Source: Mantamonas sphyraenae (Eukaryota; CRuMs; Mantamonadidae). Taken from it: a stretch of DNA of 64,000 nt. The notes beneath the pieces are model-generated. The model ran no database searches, was not told the origin of the DNA, and saw nothing but the letters and a program-made list of their open reading frames with translations. How positions within the stretch are numbered: position 1 is the first letter of the stretch; each line of letters begins with the position of its first letter. Of the stretch, positions 1 through 10,174 are shown in pieces. Made by a program: the position numbers and the translations under genes. The stretch spans positions 62,001 to 126,000 of the forward strand of contig JAPMXV010000060.1 in the NCBI GenBank assembly GCA_026936335.1. Direction: 5' to 3'.

Positions 1-649
1 CGGAGACGAGCGCGTGGTGTGCACATCCGCCCTTGCCGAAATGCTTCTTCGCAAGATGGACAAGAGCGGATACATCCGCTACGAACCCGGTGCCGATGCC
101 TTCTACACGGCGGAAGACGAGGAGGCGGAGGAGCAGTCGTCGTCGTCTTCGGCGTCATCATCGGCGGCAGGGCTGAAGAAGATGGATGAAAAGAAGAGCA
201 AGCGGATGGAAAAGATCCAAGATCTGGTTCTGTTCCGGTACGGATCGACGGGTGTGCAGGATGCGGTGAACTTGGCTGTGGAAACGTGCCGCTACCTTCC
301 AGTGTTTCCCGTGCGCAACCTCAAAACCTTTGGGACGGGAGACATGGGCGACAAACGTGCGTTTGTTGAGTGCTACCTGATCCCGCCTGGGGTCACCGTG
401 CGCCAGTTTGCAGGCATGGTGTCCACTGCGTTGGAGGAGAACTACGGCTACGCCGAGGGAGTGGACGGGCGCAGGTTGGGTGAGAACGACGTCATCACGG
501 ACAAGAACAACATCATCAAGTACACCGTGGTGGAGCGCCAGGATGCGGGGGCGTCGTCCAGCGGCACAGCAGCCAAGGAAGGCGAAGGCAAAGACAAGAA
601 GGCGGCCAAGGCCAAGGACAAGAAAGACGTGGATGACAATGAATTCTAG
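1..649 (+). CDS. C-terminal part of a YGR210C-type (OLA1/Obg-related) GTPase, 5' end outside window
   Basis: The frame is open from base 2 to the TAG at 647-649, so this is the 3' end of a gene that begins upstream of the window. What remains is the TGS-like C-terminal module of the YGR210C/archaeal Obg-like family. The stretch DLVLFRYGSTGVQDAVN, followed by the VFPVRN and GVTVRQFAG segments, is typical of it. The family binds GTP and is thought to act on ribosomes. The P-loop half is not in the window. A serine and glutamate-rich insert lies near bases 110-170 and a lysine-rich tail near 580-640. The stop lies 30 bp from the stop of the convergent deacylase gene. The assignment rests on the C-terminal domain only. 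Confidence 0.72.
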   Translation, partial: GDERVVCTSALAEMLLRKMDKSGYIRYEPGADAFYTAEDEEAEEQSSSSSASSSAAGLKKMDEKKSKRMEKIQDLVLFRYGSTGVQDAVNLAVETCRYLPVFPVRNLKTFGTGDMGDKRAFVECYLIPPGVTVRQFAGMVSTALEENYGYAEGVDGRRLGENDVITDKNNIIKYTVVERQDAGASSSGTAAKEGEGKDKKAAKAKDKKDVDDNEF

Positions 650-679
650 GGAGCTGCTTGCACTGGTGTCATTGTGGGA

Positions 680-1333
680 TCATCGATCATTGAGATTCGC
701 GGTCGCCGAGCTGCTGCTGCTTCCAGCCTCGACGCTGGTCTCCTCCTTGGCGCTGCCTTGATCCATGTTGTTCTGCTTGCCCTTGTTTCCTCCTTGCTTG
801 CCCTGCTTGCCTTGCTTTCCTTGCTTTCCTTGCTTTCCTTGCTTTCCCTGCTTGCCTTGCTTGCCCATTTTGGCAGTGTCCTCGACATCGCGATCAAGGA
901 TCAGCGTCACAGGGCCGTCGTTGGTCAGCTTGACATCCATGTAGGCACCAAACACACCAGCCTTGATCTTGTCTTCGGAATAGAGTGACTGGGTCATGCC
1001 GACAACCTCGTCAAAGAGCACTGCGCCGTCCGTGCCGTTCATGGCTTTGTTGTAGTTCGGGCGCGTGCCCTTCTTGCAGTCTGCATACAGGGTAAACTGG
1101 GACACAAGCAGCACTTCGTACTGATTATCCATCACGCTGGTTGTCCAGGGCTTCCCGTCCTGGTTGTCCCACAGACGCAGCGAAAGCAGCTTGTTGATCA
1201 GCCACTCGGCCTCGGTCACCGTGTCGCTGGCGTTGAATCCCACCAGCACCATGAGGCCCGAGCCGATCGACGACACAATCGATCCTTCCACCTCTACTGA
1301 CGCATCCTTGACGCGCTGGACGACCAAACGCAT
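680..1333 (-). CDS. DTD1: D-aminoacyl-tRNA deacylase (DTD) with GKQ-repeat tail
   Basis: Single exon, 217 residues, starting at the ATG read from 1333. DTD removes D-amino acids mis-attached to tRNA and acts as a cytosolic proofreading enzyme. The N-terminus MRLVVQRVKDASV, the SQFTLYAD motif (catalytic SQFTL) and the NDGPVTLIL motif (cross-subunit NxGPVT) are all present, so the enzyme looks intact. The family is normally about 150 residues. Here about 65 are added, beginning with eight tandem GKQ triplets encoded by 9-bp DNA repeats at roughly 790-870, then a Ser/Ala-rich end. The start lies 33 bp from the METTL18 start on the other strand, so the two must share a promoter region. Confidence 0.93.
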   Translation of the reverse strand: MRLVVQRVKDASVEVEGSIVSSIGSGLMVLVGFNASDTVTEAEWLINKLLSLRLWDNQDGKPWTTSVMDNQYEVLLVSQFTLYADCKKGTRPNYNKAMNGTDGAVLFDEVVGMTQSLYSEDKIKAGVFGAYMDVKLTNDGPVTLILDRDVEDTAKMGKQGKQGKQGKQGKQGKQGKQGKQGGNKGKQNNMDQGSAKEETSVEAGSSSSSATANLNDR

Positions 1334-1366
1334 TGCAACAGGCTGAAGAAAGGACGAAGAAGAAGA

Positions 1367-2735
1367 ATGTTTGGCTCGGTGAGTGCTTGCACGGACCTGC
1401 GTTCACGCTCAGTCGCTGTGGCGTCAATCACGTGCATTCCCTTCCCACACATCCAACACCCACACCTTTGTCTGTGTGAACTGACCCTGTGTGAATTGCT
1501 GCACGTGAGCAGAAGGCAGACAAGGAAGACCCCGAGTACGACGACTTTCTGGACGACGAGGACGAGGACGACGAGGTGGTCCACGTGGCCGGTCAGCTCG
1601 CAGAAGGGGCTGTGGAGAACGGTGGCAGCAGCAGTGCGGGTATACATACAGCAGAAAACACACAACAGGAATCACAGACGACGCAGGGCGAGTGGCAAGC
1701 GGCACGCAAGGTGCATCCGCAGCTGAACGTGGAGCCGCTGGCCATTGAGTACGCGCTGAACACAGCCACGCTGGAAGATTTGGGCAATGATCGTAGCGTG
1801 GCACGTGTATGGATTCCTCCCAGTGACTCGGATGCCATGGTCAAGCAGATGCTAGAGGAACAGGCGGTGGGCGGGGACTCGGACACGGATCTTGTGCCAC
1901 GCGTGTATGAAGGGGGCATGAAACTGTGGGAGGGCGGATTGGACCTTCCCAAGTACATGTGTGAAGCAAAGCTCGTGTGCAAAGACAAACGTGTGCTGGA
2001 GCTGGGTGCCGGCCACGGACTGCCGGGCATGGTCGCCCTCCTCGACGGCGCTGCACACGTCTCGTTTGCCGACTATGTGAGTGGGACGGAGGGCAAAGAG
2101 CACAGCACAGAGCCACACAGCCACAGCCACAACCACACACTCTCTCATGGCACCGGTACACTGACATACCCACACGCACTGCACAGAACGAGCAAGTGCT
2201 CCAGTCGGTGACCTTCCCCACAGCCCTGTGCAACCTGGCATACGCAAACGGGTCGCTGTCCTTTGCAGCATCGCAGGCGCTGCCAGACACAGAGGAGCTG
2301 GGCGAGGTGGATCTTGAGGAGGAGGACGTCGGGGAAGAGAACGGAGGGACCACCAACCAAGATGACGCCAGCGTGGATGCACTGGTGGCCCAGGTGACCG
2401 AACGTTGTCACTTTTACAGCGGATCATGGTCTTCTCTCAACGACGTGCTTGGCGACGCTCAGTACGACCTCATTCTGAGTGCAGAGACGTTGTACTCGCG
2501 CGACTCGTACGCCATGCTCCACGACCTGCTCGACACCCATCTGGCTTCTTCTGGACAGGCACTGTTTGCTGCCAAAATCTTTTACTTTGGCGTGGGTGGC
2601 GGCGCACGTGATTTTGCAGAGTATGTTCGCCAGCGGGGCGTCTTTGATGTCGCAGTTGTCAAGCAGGTCACCGGCAGCGGTAGCATCGAGCGACACATCC
2701 TTCGTCTCACGAGGCCCGGCTCCAGTGGGCCGTAA
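1367..2735 (+). CDS. METTL18: Histidine protein methyltransferase METTL18-like
   Basis: Model join(1367..1378,1513..2076,2187..2735), 374 residues. The first exon is only 12 nt (MFGS) before a GTGAGT donor. The second intron splits the acidic SAM-binding loop; joining it gives SFADYNEQVL, as in METTL18/Hpm1 enzymes that methylate a histidine of ribosomal protein uL3. The SAM-binding strand VLELGAGHGLPGMVAL and the later YDLILSAETLY motif are visible. An acidic, disordered N-terminus precedes the catalytic domain. The family is a Rossmann-fold methyltransferase of nucleus and cytosol. An acidic insert (LEEEDVGEEN) lies in the middle of the domain. Protein identity is firm; the tiny first exon is inferred from splice signals and frame. 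Confidence 0.85.
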
Positions 2736-2812
2736 CTAAACCCTACCCTCCCCCGCTCTCTCATTTTGTGTGTGTGTGTGTGCAATGCGCCTGGTGGCCA
2801 ACAACAACAACG

Positions 2813-4669
2813 ATGGGGCTGCTTGGTCGGACAGCCACCGCGTCAGCCGGCAAACCTGCGGCAGCGATGCTGTTGTTGCTCCTCCTCCTCAATTACCAGC
2901 TATTGTACAGCGTACCCACACCCTCTGTCTCCTCCCACACCGTTTCCTCGTCCACACAGAGGCGTCCTCTTGGAACGGCGGGCGGCAAGGCCAACAACCC
3001 CGACCCTGCGGGCGCCACCGCCGCGCCAACTCCCGACCCGCTTGCATGCAAAGCAGCGGTCGACAGCGAAGAAAGTGCTTCCTGGGCCCTCGTCCTCCTT
3101 CTCAACATCCTCATGCTGTGCATATTCATGGTCTACTTGCTGCTCATCAGTTCCTTCCGCTCCATTCCCGAGTCGGTGGCGGTGATTGCTCTCAGTGCCG
3201 CCGCCGGACTCATCATTCGTCTCTCGGGCAAAACCCTGGGCGAAGTGGTGTCCTTTGATCCAAACACCTTCTTTCTCTACCTCCTGCCGCCCATCATCTT
3301 TGAATCGGGCTACTCCCTGCACAAGGGCAACTTCTTTTCCAACCTGGGATCCATCCTCATCTTTGCCGTGTTTGGAACCCTCATTTCCACTGTCATTGTG
3401 GCTTTGGGCATCTGGGTCCTGGGTCTCATCTCCTTCAGCTACCCGCTTGACCTGCTCGACGCACTCATCTTCGGCGCCCTCATCAGTGCCGTCGACCCCG
3501 TCGCCACACTTGCTATCTTCCATGCCCTCGAAGTTGATCCCACCCTGCACATGCTCGTCTTTGGCGAGAGTGTTCTCAACGACGCCGTCGCCGTCGTCCT
3601 CTACCGCACTCTGCTCACTTTCACCAAGGCTCCTTTTACCTGGGCCTCTGCAGGGGCGGCCTGCTCCGACTTTCTGCTCATTTCCGCCGGGTCCATTGTA
3701 ATCGGCGTCATGGTGGCTCTCATTGCTGCGCTTGTGTTCAAATACTCCTCCCTGGACCAGTATCCGTCGCTGGAGTTTTCGCTGATCCTCATTTTCTGCT
3801 ACCTGCCGTACCTGGTGGCCGAGGGCCTGGAGCTGTCCGGCATCATGTCCATCCTATTCAATGGCATTGTGATGGCCCATTATGCGCACTACAACCTGAG
3901 TGCAGTGACGCAGCTGGCCACACAGCAGACATTTCGCATGCTGGCCTTCCTGGCCGAGACGTGTGTGTTTGCCTACCTGGGCTTGGCTGTGTTTGCTTTT
4001 GAGCATTCGCTGTCTGTGGGCATGATTGTGTGGAGTATCATCTTGTGCCTCGTGGGGCGAGCGGCAAACATCTTTCCGCTGACTCGTCTGGTCAACCGCT
4101 TCCGTCGGCAACAGATCCAGCGCGACCACGCCTTTATCATGTGGTTCAGTGGCCTCAGGGGAGCCATTGCGTTTGGGCTGGCGTTGAACGTGCCCAGCGC
4201 AAACGGAAGCGTGCTGGTGACGACCACGCTGGCAATTGTCATGTTCACCATCATTGCTGGTGGCGGTGGCACCATGCCTCTGTTGAAGTTTCTGGAGAGT
4301 GATTCGCCGCTGCTTGCACGTCTGGGACTGGGCAGCACCATCGACATGAGCAAGACGGCGGACCTGGGCAACCCCGTCGATTCGCATCAGGAAGACAACC
4401 GGTCAAACTCGCGGGACCAGAACTGGGTGGAACGGCTGGACAACCGCTTCCTCAAGAGCATCTTTCGTAAGAATCGCACGCGCAGGCGCATGCAAGACGA
4501 GCTTGCACAGCATGTGCGTCAGCTCACGTCAACGTACATGGAGCTGCCTACGAGCGAGGACGAGGACGACGAGGGACGAGGTGTGGATGATCGTCAACGT
4601 GGCATGTCATCCACGTCAGTGATGGACGAACTGGACGATTTCGACGAGCTGTTGGCGGAGAGGAGGTGA
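2813..4669 (+). CDS. Na+/H+ exchanger, NHE8-like (SLC9A8 group)
   Basis: Single exon, 618 residues from the ATG at 2813. The frame is open further upstream through a GT repeat, but no ATG lies there. Electroneutral Na+(K+)/H+ exchange across endomembranes is expected. After a signal-like hydrophobic N-terminus come about a dozen membrane segments. FFLYLLPPIIFESGY and the ion-binding ISAVDPVATLAIF (conserved Asp) are clear, followed by VFGESVLNDAVAVVL. The pattern is closest to the Golgi/endosomal NHE8 group rather than plasma membrane NHE1. FSGLRGAIAFGLAL is the conserved late transmembrane motif. The cytosolic tail is about 120 residues and acidic. It follows METTL18 by 77 bp and ends 28 bp from the convergent kinase gene. 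Confidence 0.9.
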   Translation: MGLLGRTATASAGKPAAAMLLLLLLLNYQLLYSVPTPSVSSHTVSSSTQRRPLGTAGGKANNPDPAGATAAPTPDPLACKAAVDSEESASWALVLLLNILMLCIFMVYLLLISSFRSIPESVAVIALSAAAGLIIRLSGKTLGEVVSFDPNTFFLYLLPPIIFESGYSLHKGNFFSNLGSILIFAVFGTLISTVIVALGIWVLGLISFSYPLDLLDALIFGALISAVDPVATLAIFHALEVDPTLHMLVFGESVLNDAVAVVLYRTLLTFTKAPFTWASAGAACSDFLLISAGSIVIGVMVALIAALVFKYSSLDQYPSLEFSLILIFCYLPYLVAEGLELSGIMSILFNGIVMAHYAHYNLSAVTQLATQQTFRMLAFLAETCVFAYLGLAVFAFEHSLSVGMIVWSIILCLVGRAANIFPLTRLVNRFRRQQIQRDHAFIMWFSGLRGAIAFGLALNVPSANGSVLVTTTLAIVMFTIIAGGGGTMPLLKFLESDSPLLARLGLGSTIDMSKTADLGNPVDSHQEDNRSNSRDQNWVERLDNRFLKSIFRKNRTRRRMQDELAQHVRQLTSTYMELPTSEDEDDEGRGVDDRQRGMSSTSVMDELDDFDELLAERR

Positions 4670-4697
4670 AAATGCAGGCAGCGACGAATGGTTTTCT

Positions 4698-7600
4698 TCA
4701 TTTGGCTTGAGGGCGACCTCGAGGACGTGCTCCTGCGTTGCGCAGGTTTGCCAGCGTGGATGGATCAGCACTCTTGGCGCGACGGTGGCCACCTGCTCTC
4801 CTGGAGCTAAGGCTGGAACCGCCAGAACGCTTGCGCTCAGTCTTGGGCGGCTCCTGGATTCGCACCGAGGGCGATTGCTTCTCGGGCGTGCTTGGGGAGC
4901 TGTTGCTAAAGTTGGCGGTGTTGCTGCTGCTGCCCGAGCCCACGTCGAATCCCCAGTCGGCCTGTGTGTCGTTGGTGTCGTCATTGCCACCGAAACCCAT
5001 GTTGAACGGGTTGCTGACGCTGATGCTGTTGCGCTTTGCCGACGAACGTCCGTCGAGATCAAAGGCCGGCAAATGGGACAGCGAGTCCTGGGCGCCAAAC
5101 GAGGGTGTGCTGTTGCTTCCCTGCGATCCAATTGAGTTTGTCTTTTGCAACCTGGCGGACCCTGGCGACGATGACTGCTTGGCCAGCGCACTTACGTCGA
5201 AGAACGGGTTGCTGTTGGACCACTCGCCACCACTGGCAGGCAACTCGCTGTGCACCCTACGATGACCCTTGCCTCCACTGCCACCATCGTTCTTTCCACC
5301 GCTGCTCCCCAGCAGCTTGCCGGTGCTTCGACTGGTCGTCAAACCGCCGAAACTGGCCGAATTGGACAGGGAACGACCACGCATGTTGTTTGCGCCGCCG
5401 CCGCTGCTGGCACCTGAGTTGCCTCCTGCGCTCGTGGTTGTTCCGCCGCTCGAGGCAAGGCCAAAATGGAAGCGGAAGGGTGCGTGGATGCCGTAGATCT
5501 GACCACCTGCACGCACACGGGACCTGTTGATGGTGGCAGGCAGGGTGGAGGGAGGAGGAGGCACGGGGGCGGCCTCCCCCGGTACAAACGACCCTGTGCT
5601 AATCAGCCTGGCCAGCAGAGTGGTGTCCACATACGCAGCCACCGCTGGCTGGTCGATGACGGCGCCGAAAAAGTCCAGGGCTTTGGCCAGGTGGCTCTCC
5701 AGCTTGTCCAGATGCTGCTGCAGGGCGCCTGTGTCGCCTCCGCTGTTGGCCACGTTTTCCACCAGTTGGTTGGCCACGCCAAACAGGGCTGCCAGCAGGT
5801 GGTACAGTTCCAGAGTCAGCGGCAAAAGGGCTGCTTCAAACATGCCGGCCTGACTGCTTGCGCTCTGCACCTGGCCTGCCAGGTTGAGAAGAACATTGAG
5901 CAGCGCAAGCATGTGCTTCAGCCAGTCCAAATCCCACGAGGCACACACGGTACGGACGTCAGCACCCTGGTCCTCTTGTGAGAACAGGTAGGTGTCCACC
6001 GAGTAGAGGCTTTCAAACTCGCGGTGCAGCGAGTGGAAACGCAGCTTGCCAACAAGGAACTTGGTGTACTCTTTGAGGATGGTGCTGCTTGTGCCTGTGC
6101 TCTTGACACTGTTCCAAGTGCGTGCCAGATCCTCAAAGAATGACATCTGGTCGAGCAGCGGCCCAAACGCGCTGGCACATCCCTCCTGCAGCACCGTGTG
6201 AACAACCAGCAGTGCCTTGTAGCACACAATGGCGTTGTGTGCCACCGGGCGCTTGCGTACGCTGTTGACCATGCCTGTCATCGACGCTGCTCGCCACGTC
6301 TCCACAACCATGCCCTTGATGCCCTCCACAGACGGGGGATCCGACGATTGGCCTTGCGTCAGCTCCTGCATCAGGTGGTCCGTGTCCACCGACGAGCTGT
6401 ACATCGCCTCGTCTGCCACAGTCTGTGCCCAGTTGGCGTCCATTTCTTCCTCGTTCTGTCCCGTGCCAGACGTCGTCTGCAGATCAAATAGGTCGTCGTG
6501 TGAAGAGGTGTCGAAGCTGGTCTCAAACGCGATGCCTCCTCCTCCTCCGCCTTGCTGGAACTGTCCTTGGCCATTGCTGTCTGCAAACGACGCGCCAAAC
6601 GCAGTGTCAAAGCCACCTCCCGCAGCCGAGGTCTCTGCCTGCTCTCCAAAGCTCGCTCCGAACCCCTGGTTCAAGCTCTGGTTCACACTGCCTTGCACCT
6701 GCTCCTGGCTGCCAAACGATGCGCCAAAATCTGCTTCGAAGCCCTGCTGCGGCTGTCGTTGTTGTTGCTGTTGTTGCTGCTGCTGAGGTTGGCCAAACGA
6801 GGCACCGAAGCCGCCCGAGAATCCCTGCGATTGGCCGAACGAACTTGCTCCTCCTCCTCCAAATCCTGTCTGCTGTTGTTCGTCCGTGGAATTGTCTGAA
6901 TGCCACTCGACGGCGTCGCCGAGGATCTGCGCGGCCGTAAACCCCTTGCTTTGCTTCCGCGGCATCTCTTGTGTGCTTTGTGTCTGTGTGCGCGTCTGGG
7001 TCTGTGTTTGATCACCGAATGAAGCGCCAAAGTCCGCCTCAAAGCTGTTGGAGGCGTCAAACGCCGTATCAAAGGCTGTGTTGAACCCTTCCGACTGGCC
7101 AAACGCAGCACTTTGGTCCTCCGACGTCAGCGAACGCTGGCGCGACGGTCGGCTGTTGTCATCACCACCGCTGCTACTGCTGCTGCGGTTGCGCGAGCGT
7201 CCATGGTGGCTGCGCTTGGCCATCTTTGCCTTTGCCTCCTTGCGTGCCTGTTGGCGGCTGGTGACCCCGCCGCTGCTGCTGCTGTGCTGCATACGCGAGC
7301 TGCGACGTGATGAAGAACCCGAAGAGCGATTGGATGATCCACCGGAGCTCTTGCGGGAGCCTTTGTTGGCCTTCCATCTGCCCTGGCTGTCCTCCAGCGA
7401 CGGCAGGTCACTAAGGTCGCCATTGCGCACGGCATCCAAACTGGCCAACACTTCGTCAATGTCCGGGCGGTCGTCTGGCTCGGGATTGAGCAGGTAGCGG
7501 ATGAAGCGAGGCACCGCTTCGGAGTAGTCCTTCACTTCAGAGGGCAATTCGTAGCGAGCGCTCATGATCTTTGGGCCGCCGGCGTCGTCAAAGGGACCTT

Positions 7601-8773
7601 TGAAAAAGGCCAGCTTGTACAGGATGCAGCCCAAAGCCCAAATGTCCACCTTTTCGTTGATCGTGTTCTTGCTGTACAGGTCGACCTGCTCCGGGGCGCG
7701 GTAGGCCATGGTCGTGTTCTGCTCGATATCCGTCTCGATGGCAACACGCTAGTTGTGTGTGTGTGTGTGTGTGTGCGTGTGTCAGTATGCGGTGAGTGGC
7801 TGGGTGTGCACAGTTGTGGCCATTGCGAAGGCACGGGGCAAGATTGAATGAGCGGCAGAACTCACCTCTTGGGTGTTGCTCCAGGAAAACTGCTCCGACG
7901 TGGCACTGCCAAAGTCGCACACCTTGTAGGTGTTGGAACTTGGTTGGTACAGGATGTTTTCGACTTTGAGATCGCGGTGGGCGACAGGTGGGTCCATCCA
8001 GTGCAGTTGGGCGACGCCGTTCACCACGTCGCCAAAGATGGACCACACCTCCTGCTCGGAAAACCTATTGTAGAATCGGTCATTCATGATGTCGACCATC
8101 TGTCCGCCTGTGCAAGAGGCGTGTGGGGCATGGGGCAGGGGGCACGGGAGTCGAGAGTGAGCATGCTAGGCCGTGTGGGGCGAGGCGAGTGCTTGGCCGT
8201 CGAGACAAGAGGGAAGGAAGAGGAGGCGCACGTACCTGTGCTCAGCTCCATAAGGATATCGATCTGGGGCATGCCATTTGCACCATTCGAGACATAGCGG
8301 TAGTCCAGGAACTTCACGAGGTTGGGATGGTCGGGCAACTTGGCCTTTACGGGCGTGAAAGAAAGCGGGAGGCGTGAGTTTGGAGGGGAAAGCGAGTCTA
8401 AAAGAAAAAGCGGCGGAAGCACAAGGTGGGACAGCAAACGTACCATCAGCTCCACCTCGGCCTGGATCTGGGCCTTCATGTTTTGGTCACGCAACAAAAT
8501 GCACTTCAGCGCACACTGGTCGCGCTGGTTAGCCACGTCCACGGTGTACACAAACGCAAACGAGCCTGAAAGGTGGCCGCGGGTCAGCATCCGTACACAA
8601 CGACACACGCACACACAGCAGCAGCAGCAGCAGCAGCAGCAGTTCAAAAGACAACAGCAGCTGTGCACACACTCACCTTCGGCAATGCGCTGGACCATGC
8701 GAACGCTGTAGCGTCCGACGTTGAACCAGCCTTCTTCTGCACTCATCAGGTTGGCGGCAACAGTGCGCACCAT
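4698..8773 (-). CDS. NAK-family (AAK1/GAK-like) protein kinase fused to a C-terminal ANTH domain
   Basis: Model complement(join(4698..7748,7866..8107,8236..8344,8444..8565,8677..8773)), 1,206 residues. Residues 20-300 are a Numb-associated-type kinase. They show IAEGSFAFVY in the glycine loop, ALKCILL with the ATP-anchoring Lys, HRDLKVEN, CDFGSA, and MAYRAPEQVDLYS, which is diagnostic of the NAK group. Such kinases phosphorylate AP-1/AP-2 mu chains in clathrin transport. Residues about 403-613 carry repeated FEADFGASFG-like motifs and a polyglutamine run. Residues about 659-925 read as an ANTH (AP180/HIP1 type) membrane-binding domain: AIVCYKALLVVHTVLQEG, then the SFFEDLARTW helix and YTKFLVGKL. 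A Ser/Gly-rich tail ends the protein. Kinase and ANTH lie in one exon and one frame, so the fusion is not an assembly join of two ORFs. Confidence 0.85.
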
Positions 8774-8793
8774 TGCATGCACCTCGTTTGCTA

Positions 8794-10164
8794 ATGTCCT
8801 TCACAGCGTGGCCCTTTGCACACGAGGGACTCTTTGAATTGTGTGCTCTGCATCTGCATGCACTGCTGCCCGGGTTCCACCACCACAGCCCCCGACTGAT
8901 GTTTGTGCGACACACACGCACCCACACGAGCAGTGCACTCGCCCCGTGGCGACGTGCTGTGGTGGCTGCACAACAACAGGCCAATGGTCCGTGTCGGACG
9001 TACACCAAAAGGACCCGGGCTAAGAAGCGCGTGCCAAGGGCCAAGGCCTCGCGACCGGCGATCTCGGTGCCAAGCACCAGCACAAAGCGTACGCGGGCCC
9101 GAAATGCAACACGGGAGCTCACCACCACACACGCTTCTGTGCTGGAGCAGCTTGGAGCAGCACATGCGTGCGTCGAGTCGCCCAGCACTGGGTTGGCTCA
9201 GCTGGCCGCCCTCGCCGAGCGAACGGCGGACGTGCAGACACAGCTGGTGCATCCTGGGAGCAACCAAACATGGAGTGCCTCCCAACCCTGGACTCGCTTC
9301 ACTTTGGACCAGCTGCCTCTGCCACGAGGGTATGTGAAGCATGTGCGGCGGTTTGAAGAGACGTTTGTTCCTGCCCCCATGAGCAACCCGCTGTTGCTTG
9401 TGCAAGCCTTTGTGCACAATTCGTATTACCGCCAGCCGTGGCGCAATGCAAAGGTGCCCGAGCTGTTTGAGCACGACATGGTTGCCTTTAGTTATGGTCG
9501 GCTGGAGTTCTTTGGCGATGCCTGGCTGAACGCCCTCCTGAGCTCGTTCCTGGTGCAAGCATTTCCCAACCACGATGAAGGGGGCATTAGTCGCTTCTTG
9601 GCCGCGTTGCGATCCAACGCGGCACTGTCACACGTCGCACGCACCCACTTTTGTTTGAGTCCTCTCATCCTCAGCGCCAACAACGGCACGTCGTACCTGG
9701 ATACAAGAGGATGCCATTTCGACGCTCACATGCGTCGACGCGCTGCCGTGGAACCCAGCACCGAGGCTGGACGCCGCTCACTGGTCAAGCTCGAGGCTGA
9801 TGTCTTGGAGGCCATCTCCGGCGCCATATTTATTGACCAAGGCGTGCATGGACTCAGCCGCTTTATGAGCAAACACATGATTCCGCAGCTGGTGGCGTAT
9901 GTACAGAGCCATGAGGACAGTGTGACCGATGTGGTGACGCAGGTGCAGATGCTGGTCCAGCAGTGCTTCAAAGACACCCCCGTGTATCGTGTCATCGAGC
10001 GACGTAACCAAGGCACCCCCGACGTCATGTTCCGTGTGTCTCTCGCTGTGCTGGGCCACGAGATGGCACAGGGGGAGGCCGGTTCCATCGACCACGCCAA
10101 ACGAGACGCGGCCGCCACCCTCATTGCGGGCCTCGATCGCTTGGATGTCCCCGATGGCACATAG
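8794..10164 (+). CDS. RNase III domain protein with dsRBD, probably mitochondrial
   Basis: Single exon, 456 residues from the ATG at 8794; another in-frame ATG at 8899 is possible. The middle contains a class-I-like RNase III fold with YGRLEFFGDAWL (Glu and Asp metal ligands) and LEADVLEAISGAIFID (the second Asp and Glu). All four catalytic acids therefore appear present. A dsRNA-binding domain follows, ending in AKRDAAATLIAGL. The first about 130 residues from either start are rich in Arg, Ser, Thr and Ala with almost no acids, like a mitochondrial targeting sequence. Alternatives are a mitochondrial processing RNase III or the ribosomal protein mL44, which shares the fold. The start is 20 bp from the kinase start on the other strand. 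Confidence 0.75.
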   Translation: MSFTAWPFAHEGLFELCALHLHALLPGFHHHSPRLMFVRHTRTHTSSALAPWRRAVVAAQQQANGPCRTYTKRTRAKKRVPRAKASRPAISVPSTSTKRTRARNATRELTTTHASVLEQLGAAHACVESPSTGLAQLAALAERTADVQTQLVHPGSNQTWSASQPWTRFTLDQLPLPRGYVKHVRRFEETFVPAPMSNPLLLVQAFVHNSYYRQPWRNAKVPELFEHDMVAFSYGRLEFFGDAWLNALLSSFLVQAFPNHDEGGISRFLAALRSNAALSHVARTHFCLSPLILSANNGTSYLDTRGCHFDAHMRRRAAVEPSTEAGRRSLVKLEADVLEAISGAIFIDQGVHGLSRFMSKHMIPQLVAYVQSHEDSVTDVVTQVQMLVQQCFKDTPVYRVIERRNQGTPDVMFRVSLAVLGHEMAQGEAGSIDHAKRDAAATLIAGLDRLDVPDGT

Positions 10165-10174
10165 CGAGCCCATG

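Noticed and set aside
2768-2812. Upstream extension of the NHE frame
   Set aside because: It is encoded by a GT repeat and begins with GTG; the first ATG is at 2813, directly before the signal-like helix.
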